In this document: positions 7,925 through 17,473 of the stretch, one piece after another
Position numbering within the stretch: the stretch's first letter is position 1
How the letters are laid out: every line of letters begins with the position of its first letter
Assembly (NCBI GenBank): GCA_964602845.1
Contig: CAZRSW010000001.1
Location: 1-64,000, forward strand
Reading direction: 5' to 3'
Length of the DNA: 64,000 bases
From: CAZRSW01 sp964602845
Lineage (GTDB): Bacteria; Chloroflexota; Dehalococcoidia; Lucifugimonadales; UBA826
Notes under the pieces: generated by a model
What the model saw: the letters and a program-made list of their open reading frames with translations, nothing else
Database searches by the model: none
What the model was told of the DNA's origin: nothing
Position numbers and translations under genes: made by a program

Positions 7925-8797
7925 ATGATTAATCGAGTTGCCTTTTTAGTATTAGTAATACTTTTGACTGTAGTCGGAGGGGGCCTCTCTTTTGGGTGTT
8001 TTTCGAGTGAAGAAGATATATTTTATGTGGCAGGTATTCCAGATCAGAATGTAGGTGAATTAACTCGCCAATATGATAGATTCACCGAAAAATTGGGCGA
8101 GGAGTTGGGAGTAACAGTCAAATATGTCCCAACGATAGATTATGCTGCCACTGTGCTTGCATTTGCCAGGGGAGACGTTCACTTGGCATGGTTTGGTGGA
8201 TTGACAGGTGTGCAGGCTAGAATTTTAGTTCCTGGTTCCATTGCTATAGCACAGCGCGCTAGAGATGCAGAGTTTCATTCTGTATTTATTCACAACACTA
8301 GTGTAGAGGTGAAAAATTTAAGTGATCTTCAAGGCCTGAGATTTTCTTTTGGTGACGAGAATTCCACATCTGGACATCTTATGCCTAGACACTTTTTATT
8401 AGAAGCAGGAATAAATGCCGATGTCTATTTTGATGGCGCACCAATGTATTCAGGATCACATGATAAAACGTGGCTCTTGGTTCAAGGTGGAGGAGCTCAA
8501 GCGGGAGCTCTCAGCGAAGCAGTATGGGAAAAAGCTTTGGAGCAAGGGAAGGTTGATAGTGCAAAGGTCCGTGTTTTCTTTACCACACCCCCCTATTTTG
8601 ACTATAACTGGACAGTGCACCCGGACGCTGACGACTTATTTGGTGAAGGCTTTATAGAACGAGTCCAATCTGCGATAACGACATTAAATGACCCGGAGAT
8701 ATTGCGGCTTTTTTCTGCAGATTCTTTTATAGAATCGAGCAATTCTAATTATAGACAAATTGAAGATATTGCTAGGTCGTTGGACATCATAAGGTGA
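7925..8797 (+). CDS. PhnD-type ABC substrate-binding protein, putative selenate family
   Basis: A 290-residue periplasmic-binding-type protein with a signal sequence and probable lipidation cysteine C25. It opens with AGIPDQNVGELTRQYDRF and contains AWFGGLTGVQAR and FSFGDENSTSGHLMPR, strings I associate with the PhnD-superfamily group annotated as putative selenate ABC transporter binding proteins, as opposed to true phosphonate PhnD. That ligand is a family annotation, not shown here. It heads a four-gene transport operon with overlapping starts and lies 132 bases after a selenoprotein candidate, which makes selenium oxyanion import the favoured role. Phosphonate or another oxyanion remains possible. 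Confidence 0.75.
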   Translation: MINRVAFLVLVILLTVVGGGLSFGCFSSEEDIFYVAGIPDQNVGELTRQYDRFTEKLGEELGVTVKYVPTIDYAATVLAFARGDVHLAWFGGLTGVQARILVPGSIAIAQRARDAEFHSVFIHNTSVEVKNLSDLQGLRFSFGDENSTSGHLMPRHFLLEAGINADVYFDGAPMYSGSHDKTWLLVQGGGAQAGALSEAVWEKALEQGKVDSAKVRVFFTTPPYFDYNWTVHPDADDLFGEGFIERVQSAITTLNDPEILRLFSADSFIESSNSNYRQIEDIARSLDIIR

Positions 8798-9549
8798 TTA
8801 AGGAGTTAGATTCTCCATTCAGGTTGGTGGGTGTAAACAGGAAAGTCAAGGATGTGTCAATTCTTTCAGGCATGACTTTTGACGTAAGTGCAGGAGAAAG
8901 GATCGCTGTCTTAGGACCTAGCGGTGCTGGTAAGACCACCTTATTGCGATTACTCTCGGTACAAATATTGCCCGACACGGGTTTCATCGAACTATTTGGG
9001 AGTGATACTTCTTATCTTCGTCCAGGACGCGATCTTTCCAGGGCTGTAGGAATAATCAGCCAACAATTTGATTTAGTCTCCAATATGTCGGTCATTCATA
9101 ACGTTCTGGCTGGACGATTAGGTGAATGGAGCCTTTTCAAGTCATTATATTCGTTAGTATCTATTCGCGATCCTGAAGTGGCCTTGAATGCTTTAAATGT
9201 CATGGGCCTAATGGGTAAAGAAGGATTGCGAGTTTCACAGCTATCAGGGGGAGAGCAGCAGAGAGTTGCTATAGCTAGGCTCATGGTTCAAGATCCGAGA
9301 ATAATTATTGCTGATGAACCTGTTGCCTCACTGGATCCGGAGCGCTCTAATGAAATTATGTCGCTAATAGAAGGTGTGGTGGTGGATAGAAAGAAAACTT
9401 TGATTGCGACTTTGCATTCTCTCAAGCTCGCACATCGATATTTTGACCGTGCTATAGGGATAAGAAAGGGGAAGATCTATTTTGATGTCCCTACATCTAG
9501 TTTAACGGAACGGATTTTAAACGAACTCTACAGGATAGATCATGATTAG
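8794..9549 (+). CDS. ABC transporter ATP-binding protein (PhnC-like) of the putative selenate importer
   Basis: A 251-residue ATPase that would power the two following permeases. Walker A GPSGAGKTT is at 41-49, the ABC signature LSGGEQQR starts at 150, and Walker B with ADEPVASLD is near 173-181. The start is GTG, overlapping the previous stop as GTGA, so translation is coupled. The ATP-binding role is certain; the substrate is inferred from the adjacent binding protein. Confidence 0.85.
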   Translation: MIKELDSPFRLVGVNRKVKDVSILSGMTFDVSAGERIAVLGPSGAGKTTLLRLLSVQILPDTGFIELFGSDTSYLRPGRDLSRAVGIISQQFDLVSNMSVIHNVLAGRLGEWSLFKSLYSLVSIRDPEVALNALNVMGLMGKEGLRVSQLSGGEQQRVAIARLMVQDPRIIIADEPVASLDPERSNEIMSLIEGVVVDRKKTLIATLHSLKLAHRYFDRAIGIRKGKIYFDVPTSSLTERILNELYRIDHD

Positions 9550-10351
9550 GATTTGGCAACGATTTGATGTTTCGTTGTTGAAGGGTAAAAGCGCTACGAT
9601 CCTAATACTAATGGTGATGTTCTTTGTTTGTCTGATTTCCGTGGATTGGAGTGAATTGTCGCCACATGGTGGGGGGCGTTCATCTATATGGACAATATTG
9701 AGTGGCTTTACGACTTTGGACTTAAGTCGTGAATTCATGTTAATCGCTTTGGAGTCGACGTGGATAACTGTTACCTATTCTTTTTGCGCTATATCGATTG
9801 CACTTGTGATTGGAATAATTGGAGGGCTACTGGCTTCCGGAACTATTTTTGAATCCTGGTTAGGAAAATTAGCCGGAGTAGTTGGGTTTAGAGTTGTACT
9901 AGCACTTATTAGATCGATACATGAGCTTATCTGGGCATGGTTTATAGCCATTGTGCTGGGTTTTACACCAATATCAGGGGTAATTGCTTTGGCAATTCCG
10001 TATGGTGCTATTATTGCTCGCGTGTTTGCAGATTTCCTTAATGATGTTCCAGAAGCCCCTTTGCGGTCCCTGAGATCATCGGGTGCTGGGCCGATAAAAA
10101 TTTTGATATATGGTCGGATCCCCTTAGCTTCGAGGGACATGGTTAGCTATGGATTTTATAGATTTGAATGCTGCGTGCGTTCTGCGGCGGTTTTAAGTTT
10201 TATTGGTTTGCCTGGGATAGGATATCAAATCGCAGTCTCATTGGAAGATCTAAATTTTGGGCAAGTTTGGACACTCCTTTTATTCCTGGTTGGTTTGGTT
10301 GTGTCGGTTGATTACTGGGGATCACGTGTTAGAAGGAACATGATGGAATGA
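9542..10351 (+). CDS. ABC transporter permease (PhnE-like), first of two
   Basis: A 269-residue inner-membrane permease with about six hydrophobic helices. The cytoplasmic coupling (EAA) loop EAPLRSLRSSGAGPIKILIY is near residues 171-190, as in PhnE-type permeases. Its start overlaps the ATPase gene by eight bases and its stop overlaps the next permease start (ATGA). It probably forms a heterodimeric channel with the next gene product. Confidence 0.82.
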   Translation: MIRIWQRFDVSLLKGKSATILILMVMFFVCLISVDWSELSPHGGGRSSIWTILSGFTTLDLSREFMLIALESTWITVTYSFCAISIALVIGIIGGLLASGTIFESWLGKLAGVVGFRVVLALIRSIHELIWAWFIAIVLGFTPISGVIALAIPYGAIIARVFADFLNDVPEAPLRSLRSSGAGPIKILIYGRIPLASRDMVSYGFYRFECCVRSAAVLSFIGLPGIGYQIAVSLEDLNFGQVWTLLLFLVGLVVSVDYWGSRVRRNMME

Positions 10352-11181
10352 TTAAAGTTAAAACCAATTCGTTTCTGCGTGGTTCCTTCGTTATATTTCT
10401 CGCATTATGTGGTCTGTCGTGGGTTTATTTGATGTCAACCGCTCATATGAGTGTCGTGAACGATGATATCTTTGCTTCTTCTTTTGAGTTTGTTGGAAAG
10501 TTGGTTGGAAAAGGCCTTGGTAGGGATGCTGCGGGGCTTTCGTGGGAATCATGGTCAAGAGCCTTCTTTCTTGGATTAACCACGGTTAAGATGAGCATAT
10601 TGGCTATCGGATTGGCATCTTTACCTTGTTTGTTGATGTTGACCCCTGCGACGCGGACACTCGTTTTTGAAAATGTTGAAGGGGTTAGAAGTCTAATCAA
10701 CAAATTCTTTTTCTATCTGTTTAAAGGATTATTCACTTTAACTAGGAGCATACCAGAAGTGATATGGGCGATGATTATTATATTAATACTTCGACCAGGT
10801 ATATTAACAGGCGCGCTTGCGTTGGCGATTCACAATTTTGGAGTCTTGGGAAGGCTTTCATCGGAGGTGGTGGAAAACATGGATGAAGGTCCTGTCAGAT
10901 CTCTAAGATCATCTGGGGCATCCTCAATTCAAGTCTTGTTCTATGGGGTAATGCCCGAAGTTTTACCGAAGTTTCTTACATACGTTCTGTATCGTTGGGA
11001 GGTAATTATTAGGACAACGGTAGTGGTAGGAGTATTAGCTGCTGATGGTTTGGGCAGGGAGTTCAGGCTGAGTATGAGTTGGTTTCACTACGATGATGTG
11101 GGTGTTTTGATTATGGCATATATCATCTTGGTGCTCACTGTGGATGCCGTATCTGCAGCTTTAAGGAGATTGTCGAATTAG
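10348..11181 (+). CDS. ABC transporter permease (PhnE-like), second of two
   Basis: A 277-residue inner-membrane permease with a coupling loop EGPVRSLRSSGASSIQVLFY closely matching that of the preceding gene, so the pair probably arose by duplication. It is the last gene of the operon. Its stop is immediately adjacent to the stop of convergent nadE, with no spacer and no visible terminator. The predicted complex has one lipoprotein, one ATPase and two different permeases. Confidence 0.82.
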   Translation: MIKVKTNSFLRGSFVIFLALCGLSWVYLMSTAHMSVVNDDIFASSFEFVGKLVGKGLGRDAAGLSWESWSRAFFLGLTTVKMSILAIGLASLPCLLMLTPATRTLVFENVEGVRSLINKFFFYLFKGLFTLTRSIPEVIWAMIIILILRPGILTGALALAIHNFGVLGRLSSEVVENMDEGPVRSLRSSGASSIQVLFYGVMPEVLPKFLTYVLYRWEVIIRTTVVVGVLAADGLGREFRLSMSWFHYDDVGVLIMAYIILVLTVDAVSAALRRLSN

Positions 11182-12921
11182 CTAGAATGGTTTGTACCGA
11201 TTGGATATAGGCATTCTACGATCCCTACCAAAATTTTTTGGGGTGATTTTCACCCCAGGAGGCGATTGACGCCTCTTGTATTCACTCTTGTCGACCAAAT
11301 TGATGATCTGTTTTACTGTTTCTGGGTCAAACCCCATATCCTTGATTTCTCGGTAACTTTTATCTCTCTCTATATATTGCTCAAGGATTGGGTCCAAAAT
11401 ATCATAACTTGGAAGTGTGTCCGAATCCTTTTGATCAGGTTTTAGTTCTGCACTTGGAGGTTTTTCAATGACAGACTGCGGGATTATTTCCGTTCCGGCT
11501 CTGAAATTTATGTGTTTACACAAATCGTAAACCATGACTTTTGGGACATCCTTGATCACGGCGAACCCACCGGCCATGTCACCATAGATAGTTGCGTAGC
11601 CTACAGCCATTTCACTTTTGTTTCCGGTAGTTAACACTAACCATCCGAATTTATTGGACATAGACATCACCAAGTCACCTCTTATACGAGACTGCATATT
11701 TTCCTCAGTCGTGTCTGAAACAGTTCCTTTAAACTGGAGTGTTAGAGCATCCCGCATGGCGTCAAAAATGCCTTGAATAGGAATTGTTTCTAGTCGTATA
11801 TGTAGATTTTCTGCTAGGCCTTCGGTATCTGTTGTACTACCTTTTGAAGAATATGCAGAAGGCATGGATAAGCCTATGACGTTGCCGGGGCCAAGGGCAT
11901 CAACTGCGATCGCGGCCACAAGGCTTGAGTCTATGCCGCCCGACAAAGCTACAAGGACGCTGTTGAATCCACACTTTTGTACGTAGTCTCTTGTGCCTAA
12001 GACCAGCGACCGATATACCTCTTCCACGCCGCTATAGTGGGGTCTTTTCCTTGTCTGTATTGAAGGCAATTCATTTGGAGAATAGTTAGAAACATGAATG
12101 TTTTCCGCTATGCTCCATTCTGGTTCTTGTTCTCTAGAGTACTTGGATTGTGCCGGCTCTTTATTGGAGAGTTCTATTTTCGTATCGCAGTCGAGGTCGA
12201 ATATAAGTAATTCCTCCTCGAATTGATTGGCTCGGGTTAAGATTTTACCGGTGGAAGTAAAAACTACACTGGCACCATCGAAAACCAACTCATCTTGCCC
12301 ACCGACCAGGTTCACATAGACAATATGTACTTTATTCTCTGATGATCTGGCTGCGAGCATATTTTCGCGAGCCTTTAATTTTCCTATATGGAAAGGAGAC
12401 CCGTTTAAGTTTATTATCACTGCTGCTCCAGCTGCACATTGGAGAGATATAGGTTCTTGGGGATACCAAATATCTTCACATATATTGATACCAACTTTTA
12501 CGCCATTTATCGTGAATACATTGCAAGACGTTCCAGGATTGAAATACCTTTGTTCGTCGAATACCCCATAGTTTGGTAGATGATATTTTCTATGTGTTGC
12601 TATGATTTTCCCGTCGTGTGCAATGGCAGCGGAGTTGTAGAGGTGGGTATCCATCTCGATGAATCCGTAAACCGCGGTAATATTCTGAGTGGAAGCCGCA
12701 ATTTCATTACATGCTTCAATATTTTCCTTGACAAAGTGGGGTTTTAGCAGCAGATCCTCCGGTGGATAACCTGTCACGGCTAGTTCTGGAAAAGCCACTA
12801 TGTTGGCGCCAGCACTCCTTGCTTGAGTTATATGCTTTAAGATAAGGGAGGTGTTCGATCGAAGATCACCTACCGTTGGGTTAATCTGTGCTATAGCAAT
12901 CCTCAATGCGCCTTTTGACAT
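11182..12921 (-). CDS. nadE: Glutamine-hydrolysing NAD+ synthase
   Basis: Converts deamido-NAD to NAD using ATP and glutamine. The 579-residue protein has the two-domain form. The N-terminal nitrilase-like glutaminase carries the triad E46 (FPELAVTGYPPE), K112 (RKYHLPNYG) and C148 (INICEDIWYP). The C-terminal synthetase has the PP-loop SGGIDSS and the TTGNKSE segment. The glutaminase domain implies glutamine as nitrogen source. Convergent with the ABC operon. Confidence 0.95.
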   Translation of the reverse strand: MSKGALRIAIAQINPTVGDLRSNTSLILKHITQARSAGANIVAFPELAVTGYPPEDLLLKPHFVKENIEACNEIAASTQNITAVYGFIEMDTHLYNSAAIAHDGKIIATHRKYHLPNYGVFDEQRYFNPGTSCNVFTINGVKVGINICEDIWYPQEPISLQCAAGAAVIINLNGSPFHIGKLKARENMLAARSSENKVHIVYVNLVGGQDELVFDGASVVFTSTGKILTRANQFEEELLIFDLDCDTKIELSNKEPAQSKYSREQEPEWSIAENIHVSNYSPNELPSIQTRKRPHYSGVEEVYRSLVLGTRDYVQKCGFNSVLVALSGGIDSSLVAAIAVDALGPGNVIGLSMPSAYSSKGSTTDTEGLAENLHIRLETIPIQGIFDAMRDALTLQFKGTVSDTTEENMQSRIRGDLVMSMSNKFGWLVLTTGNKSEMAVGYATIYGDMAGGFAVIKDVPKVMVYDLCKHINFRAGTEIIPQSVIEKPPSAELKPDQKDSDTLPSYDILDPILEQYIERDKSYREIKDMGFDPETVKQIINLVDKSEYKRRQSPPGVKITPKNFGRDRRMPISNRYKPF

Positions 12922-12993
12922 TTCATCCCCACGGTTTGGCTGAACTGTTAACGGGTTATGCTATCAGATCATCACCAGCAGAAGAGTGGCTTG

Positions 12994-14166
12994 TCATGTT
13001 GAATTTCTGGAGGTGACAAAACTTGATATTCGATCTAGAGCTTCTTCTAGCCGATCTGTTGAATTGGCGAAGGATATTCGTATGAACCCATCACCATATT
13101 TACCGAACGATTCACCTGCTAATACAGCCACTCCCGCTTCCATTAGAAGATCGTCGGCGAATTTTTTGCTGGACATCTTCGTGCCCTGTATGTTCGGAAA
13201 GGCGTAGAAGGCTCCTTTGGGGGTAGCACAGTGTATACCAGGAATAGAATTCAATCCCTTGACTACAAGCTCTCTGCGACTTTTGAATTCCTTGACCATG
13301 TTTTGGCAGTCTTTTTGTGATCCCGTAATGGCTTCCAAGGCTGCTTTTTGTGTAAAACTTGCTGTACATGAAACACTGTTAGTGACGAGCCTTGATATCG
13401 GCTCTACGAGAGCCCTTGGGAATATTCCATAGCCAATTCTCCAGCCGGTCATAGCGTAGGTTTTTGAGAATCCATCCAAAATTATAGTTCTGTTTTTCAT
13501 GCCTGAGAATGTTGAGATGCTGTTGTGTTCACCTTCGTAAAGGAAGTGCATGTATATCTCATCGGACAGCACTGTGAGGTCATTTTCTATTGCTATATTG
13601 GCTAGTGACTCAAGATCGCTTTTTGGGATAATGCTGCCACAGGGATTATTTGGAGAATTTATTATCATCAACTTCGTCTTTGCAGTTATCTGATTTTTTA
13701 TCTCATCTACATCTATACTGAAGTCCTTGTTTTCATGAAGTTTCATAGGCACAGCGGTCCCCCCACAAAACTCAATCATGGATTCATAAATAGGGAATCC
13801 TGGGTTTGGGTAAAGTACTTCATCACCTTGCTCTATGAGGGCCATGATCGTGAAGAACATTATTGGCTTTCCGCCAGGGGTTACCACTACGTCTTGAGGA
13901 TCCACGTTGATATTGCGTGTTGAGGAAACTTCTTTGGCTATAACTTCCCTTAAGTCATTATATCCCGGCGATGGGTTATAGGAAGTGAAACCATTTGCTA
14001 GGGCGTCATTACCCGCTTTTATTATGTTACTCGGGGTGTTGAAATCTGGCTCACCAATCTCAAGATGAATAACATTTACTCCTTGAGATTCGAGAACTTG
14101 CGCCTTAGCTAAAATTTCGAATGCGGTTTCGGTACCAAGACGATCCATTCTTTTGGCCAATTTCAT
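12994..14166 (-). CDS. PLP-dependent class I/II aminotransferase
   Basis: A 390-residue fold-type I aminotransferase. The cofactor lysine lies in LDGFSKTYAMTGWRIGYG; upstream are the INSPNNPCGS loop and DEIYMHFLY aspartate region. It begins MKLAKRMDRLGTETAFEIL, typical of the aspartate/alanine aminotransferase-like subgroup of Chloroflexota, archaea and Firmicutes. The amino donor and acceptor cannot be resolved by eye. Transcribed away from ispH. Confidence 0.85.
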   Translation of the reverse strand: MKLAKRMDRLGTETAFEILAKAQVLESQGVNVIHLEIGEPDFNTPSNIIKAGNDALANGFTSYNPSPGYNDLREVIAKEVSSTRNINVDPQDVVVTPGGKPIMFFTIMALIEQGDEVLYPNPGFPIYESMIEFCGGTAVPMKLHENKDFSIDVDEIKNQITAKTKLMIINSPNNPCGSIIPKSDLESLANIAIENDLTVLSDEIYMHFLYEGEHNSISTFSGMKNRTIILDGFSKTYAMTGWRIGYGIFPRALVEPISRLVTNSVSCTASFTQKAALEAITGSQKDCQNMVKEFKSRRELVVKGLNSIPGIHCATPKGAFYAFPNIQGTKMSSKKFADDLLMEAGVAVLAGESFGKYGDGFIRISFANSTDRLEEALDRISSFVTSRNST

Positions 14167-14292
14167 ATGCCAGTTTCCCCTAATACAGGTTGATGTTCAC
14201 AATGATGAAAGCAAGTATACAACGTGTCGTGGTAGGCACTCTACCCTTTTTCGGGAATTCCCCGAAATTTGCTATAACTTGAGGTTTGTTAT

Positions 14293-14300
14293 GCTAGAAT
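14293..14300 (+). promoter_or_regulatory. Possible extended -10 promoter of ispH
   Basis: tgctagaat, the same extended -10 form as ahead of the redoxin gene, lies about 48 bases before the ispH start. A -35 is not convincing. Confidence 0.4.
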
Positions 14301-14347
14301 CAGGCGGTAATGCCTTTTTATAACTTAAGACTCTGGAGTGGATTGTT

Positions 14348-15247
14348 TTGAAAGTATATCTTGGAGTACCACGCGGATTCTGTGCTGGGGTGGTGAGGGC
14401 GATTGACATTGTTGAATTGGCTCTAAAAAAATATGGGAGCCCTATATACGTAAAACACCAAATAGTTCACAATCCTTTTGTTGTTGCTTCACTTGAAGAG
14501 AAAGGTGTTATTACTGTCGAAGATGTTCAGGAAATACCGCATGATGCTACGGTTGTTTTTTCTGCTCATGGTTCCCCGCCTGAAGATTTTCAGTTGGCGG
14601 AGGAACGGAATCTCAATGTGATAGATGCGACCTGTCCTCTTGTCACCCGGGTTCATAATGAGGCCAGGAAGTATTCTAATGAAGGCCGCAAGTTGGTTTT
14701 AGTCGGTCATAGGGGACACCAAGAAGTTAAAGGTACGATGGGACAATCTGATATGTTTCTCGTTGATGATCGTGAGCCATTTCAGGTTCCTGATTGGGAC
14801 AGTAAAACACCCATAAGTGTGATAACCCAGACGACATTGTCAGTAGAGGATACGGAACGGTCAATCAATAATATTGAACGTGAATTTTCCGATGTCGTCG
14901 TGAGAAATGATTTATGTTACGCGACGACCAACAGACAAATGGCTGTAAAAAAGATATGTGATCACGTTGAACTGTTTTTAGTAATCGGTTCCAAAAACAG
15001 TTCAAACTGTAATCGTCTACGAGAAGTGGCTAGCAGTAACGGAGTACAGGCTTATCTTATAAATAGTGTCCAAGAACTGGACTTAACTTGGCTTGAAGAT
15101 GTTGAAAATGTTGGGATCACTTCAGGAGCATCGACTCCAGATAGTTTGGTAGAGGATATTATCAAGTTGCTGGACCCTAGTGAGGTCATAAAAATGGGTG
15201 GTGATGAGGAAAACATCACTTTTAAGTTACCGTCTGAGGTGCTTTAG
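14348..15247 (+). CDS. ispH: 4-hydroxy-3-methylbut-2-enyl diphosphate reductase
   Basis: Last enzyme of the non-mevalonate isoprenoid pathway; an iron-sulfur enzyme that makes IPP and DMAPP. The 299-residue protein has the three cluster cysteines C12 (PRGFCAGVVRAI), C96 (DATCPLVTRVH) and C190 (NDLCYATTNRQ), and the conserved histidines H41, H74 and H124, numbered almost as in E. coli. The start is TTG. It shows that the organism makes isoprenoids by the MEP route. Confidence 0.96.
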   Translation: MKVYLGVPRGFCAGVVRAIDIVELALKKYGSPIYVKHQIVHNPFVVASLEEKGVITVEDVQEIPHDATVVFSAHGSPPEDFQLAEERNLNVIDATCPLVTRVHNEARKYSNEGRKLVLVGHRGHQEVKGTMGQSDMFLVDDREPFQVPDWDSKTPISVITQTTLSVEDTERSINNIEREFSDVVVRNDLCYATTNRQMAVKKICDHVELFLVIGSKNSSNCNRLREVASSNGVQAYLINSVQELDLTWLEDVENVGITSGASTPDSLVEDIIKLLDPSEVIKMGGDEENITFKLPSEVL

Positions 15248-15281
15248 AATCGGCTAATCCCATGGTATTTAGGAAAAAAAA

Positions 15282-15968
15282 TTGAAAATAAAAATGGGAA
15301 GTTTGATTCAGGGTGCCAGAGAGGCTGAAGGTGTAGTAGTAATTATTGACGTGTTCCGTTGCTTTACTACAGAAGCCATAGCATTCGAACGAGGAGCCGA
15401 AAAGATAGTTTTGGTCTCCGAGGTAAATGAGGCTCTGGAACTTAAGAAAGCGGGAGTGGGGCATATCGTGATTGGTGAGGTGGGCGGTAGTAAGCCTAAA
15501 TTTTTTGATTACGGTAATTCTCCCTACGAGCTTATGGGTGCCGATCTCAAAGGTAAAACGATAATCCAGTCTACTAGGGCAGGGACTGTGGGTGTTGTTG
15601 CCGCCAATGAGGCACATGAAATATATGGTGGATCGTTGGCTGTCGCCAGTGCCACTGTGTCTGCTATCTCCCGGAGCAATCCTGATGTTGTTACTCTAGT
15701 GGCCATGGGGTTGGAGGGCAAAATTAAGGCTGATGAGGATGAGCAATGTGCCCTTTATATGCGTAATTTACTCCAGGGTCGAAATCCGGATATCAAGGCC
15801 TTAACATCCTTGATACTTTCAGGTGAAGAATCGCAAAAATATGATGATCCCAGTAAACCCCAATGGCCATTGGAGGATAGAGAAATGGCATTGACTGTCG
15901 ATTCCCACAATTTTTCACTTAGGATTCGTAAAGAAGAGGGTTTATTGGTTGCTCGGCCAGAAAGGTAA
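15282..15968 (+). CDS. comB: 2-phosphosulfolactate phosphatase family protein (ComB-like)
   Basis: A 228-residue ComB-family protein. The family member known from methanogens removes phosphate from 2-phosphosulfolactate in coenzyme M synthesis; bacterial members are thought to take part in sulfolactate metabolism or have unknown substrates. Visible signatures are VVIIDVFRCFTTEAIAF near residue 20, FDYGNSPYEL near 74, and STRAGTVGV. The start is TTG, 34 bases after ispH. No other sulfolactate gene is nearby, so the substrate is open. Confidence 0.75.
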   Translation: MKIKMGSLIQGAREAEGVVVIIDVFRCFTTEAIAFERGAEKIVLVSEVNEALELKKAGVGHIVIGEVGGSKPKFFDYGNSPYELMGADLKGKTIIQSTRAGTVGVVAANEAHEIYGGSLAVASATVSAISRSNPDVVTLVAMGLEGKIKADEDEQCALYMRNLLQGRNPDIKALTSLILSGEESQKYDDPSKPQWPLEDREMALTVDSHNFSLRIRKEEGLLVARPER

Positions 15969-15997
15969 CAAGGGAGTTTTGAAGGAAGGTTAATTAA

Positions 15998-16924
15998 TTG
16001 ATATATAGACAACTAGGTTCTTCAGGGCTCAGGGTCTCCAGCATTGGCCTAGGAACTAACAACTTTGGGACACGGGTAGATAAGTCTGCAACCAACAGAA
16101 TAGTCAGTCAGGCCTTAGATTTAGGGATAAATCTTATAGACACTTCCAACAGCTATGGTGGTACATTGTCTGAAGAATTTATTGGAAGTGCGTTGAAGGG
16201 AAGAAGGGAAGAAGCTGTGATAGCGACAAAGGTTTCCAGTCGTATGGGAGAAGGCCCTAACCAGTCTGGGAATTCTAGAAAACATATCATGCATGAAGTA
16301 GAAAGAAGTTTAATGCGATTAGAGACAGATTATATTGATTTATATCAAATACATTGGTGGGATGAATCGACACCTTTACATGAAACATTGATGACTCTCG
16401 ACGATCTTGTTAAACAGGGAAAGATAAGATATTTTGGCTGTTCCAACTTTTCTGCTTGGCAGGTGTGCGAGGCGATTTGGACTTCCCGAGCTATTGGGAT
16501 AAATACATTTGTTAGCGTACAACCTCATTACAGTATGTTGGAGCGGTCAGTAGAGGATGAATTGATTCCCTTTTGCGATAATTATCACCTGGGGGTTCTA
16601 CCATATTTCCCATTAGCGAATGGATTTCTCACTGGGAAGTATAGAAAGGGGTTACCTCTACCGGAGGGAACTAGGTTGCAGGCAGATGATAGAGGGCTGT
16701 TGAGTGAAAGAAATCTCGATCTCATAGAAGATCTGACGGAATTTTGTTCAAGTAGAGAGAAGAGTGTTTTGGACTTGGCATTTGCTTGGTTACTCAATAA
16801 CGACTCCGTGAGTTCCGTTATTGCAGGTGCTATGAATGCCGAGCAAGTTTCTTTAAACGCCGCTGCGGTGAATTGGGAACTTACTGCGGATGAATATCGT
16901 AGCGTGACTTCACTTTTATCATAG
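15998..16924 (+). CDS. Aldo/keto reductase
   Basis: NADPH-dependent oxidoreductase with a TIM-barrel fold, 308 residues. The catalytic tetrad is complete at D48, Y53, K78 and H119. It begins YRQLGSSGLRVSSIGLGTN, typical of the potassium-channel-beta-like or YajO-like subgroup. The substrate is unknown. TTG start, 29 bases after comB on the same strand. Confidence 0.85.
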   Translation: MIYRQLGSSGLRVSSIGLGTNNFGTRVDKSATNRIVSQALDLGINLIDTSNSYGGTLSEEFIGSALKGRREEAVIATKVSSRMGEGPNQSGNSRKHIMHEVERSLMRLETDYIDLYQIHWWDESTPLHETLMTLDDLVKQGKIRYFGCSNFSAWQVCEAIWTSRAIGINTFVSVQPHYSMLERSVEDELIPFCDNYHLGVLPYFPLANGFLTGKYRKGLPLPEGTRLQADDRGLLSERNLDLIEDLTEFCSSREKSVLDLAFAWLLNNDSVSSVIAGAMNAEQVSLNAAAVNWELTADEYRSVTSLLS

Positions 16925-16927
16925 GGC

Positions 16928-17473
16928 CTAATCAATAGATGGGGAATCTTCTCCTGGTTGGACGTCGAATGCGTTAAGCACACATGCTATCATCAGATAA
17001 TATCCAAATGTGCTGATTAAATCCGTTATACCTTTGGTTCCAAACTTTTCGAGGGCGTTCTGATAGGTTTCCTCGGTAATTCTTTTTGTCCGTATCAACT
17101 GTCTACCAAAGTCTATAACCAGACGTTGCTCAGATGATAAATTTTCTAAGGGCTTTCTTTGTCTTACGGTTTCGATCACATGGGTTTGTATTCCCGCTGC
17201 CATAGCATGTTTTACATGGGCAGACCATTCGTAATTGCAATTCATCTCTATCGCGGCTGTAATGATGCCCAATTCTCTGATTCCGTCCGGAAGCACGGAT
17301 CTAAACCTTAAATATTCTCCTAAGTGGGCCGTTCGTGCTGCTAATTCCGGGCTGTTTAGCAGAACCGCAAAAGGACCACGTACGGCGCCTCGGGTATCTG
17401 ATATTTCTTTGTATATATGACGATCCTCTGGAGACAAGTCCGATTCATTTTCTATTTTTATAACTCGGGTCAT
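16928..17473 (-). CDS. Carboxymuconolactone decarboxylase-fold protein
   Basis: A 181-residue all-helical protein of the CMD/AhpD superfamily. The conserved stretch is ELGIITAAIEMNCNYEWSAH (about residues 73-92), with C, Y, W and H in the family pattern. The AhpD-type CxxC pair is absent, so peroxidase-reducing activity is unlikely. I chose ATG 17473 because aggag lies 6 bases upstream; the frame opens 12 codons earlier. Convergent with the aldo/keto reductase, three bases apart. Function unknown beyond fold. Confidence 0.75.
   Translation of the reverse strand: MTRVIKIENESDLSPEDRHIYKEISDTRGAVRGPFAVLLNSPELAARTAHLGEYLRFRSVLPDGIRELGIITAAIEMNCNYEWSAHVKHAMAAGIQTHVIETVRQRKPLENLSSEQRLVIDFGRQLIRTKRITEETYQNALEKFGTKGITDLISTFGYYLMIACVLNAFDVQPGEDSPSID

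Noticed and set aside
7925..11181. Phosphonate (PhnCDE) importer
   Set aside because: The proteins are in the PhnD/C/E superfamily, but no C-P lyase genes are nearby and the binding-protein strings fit the putative selenate group better. Not excluded by sequence alone.
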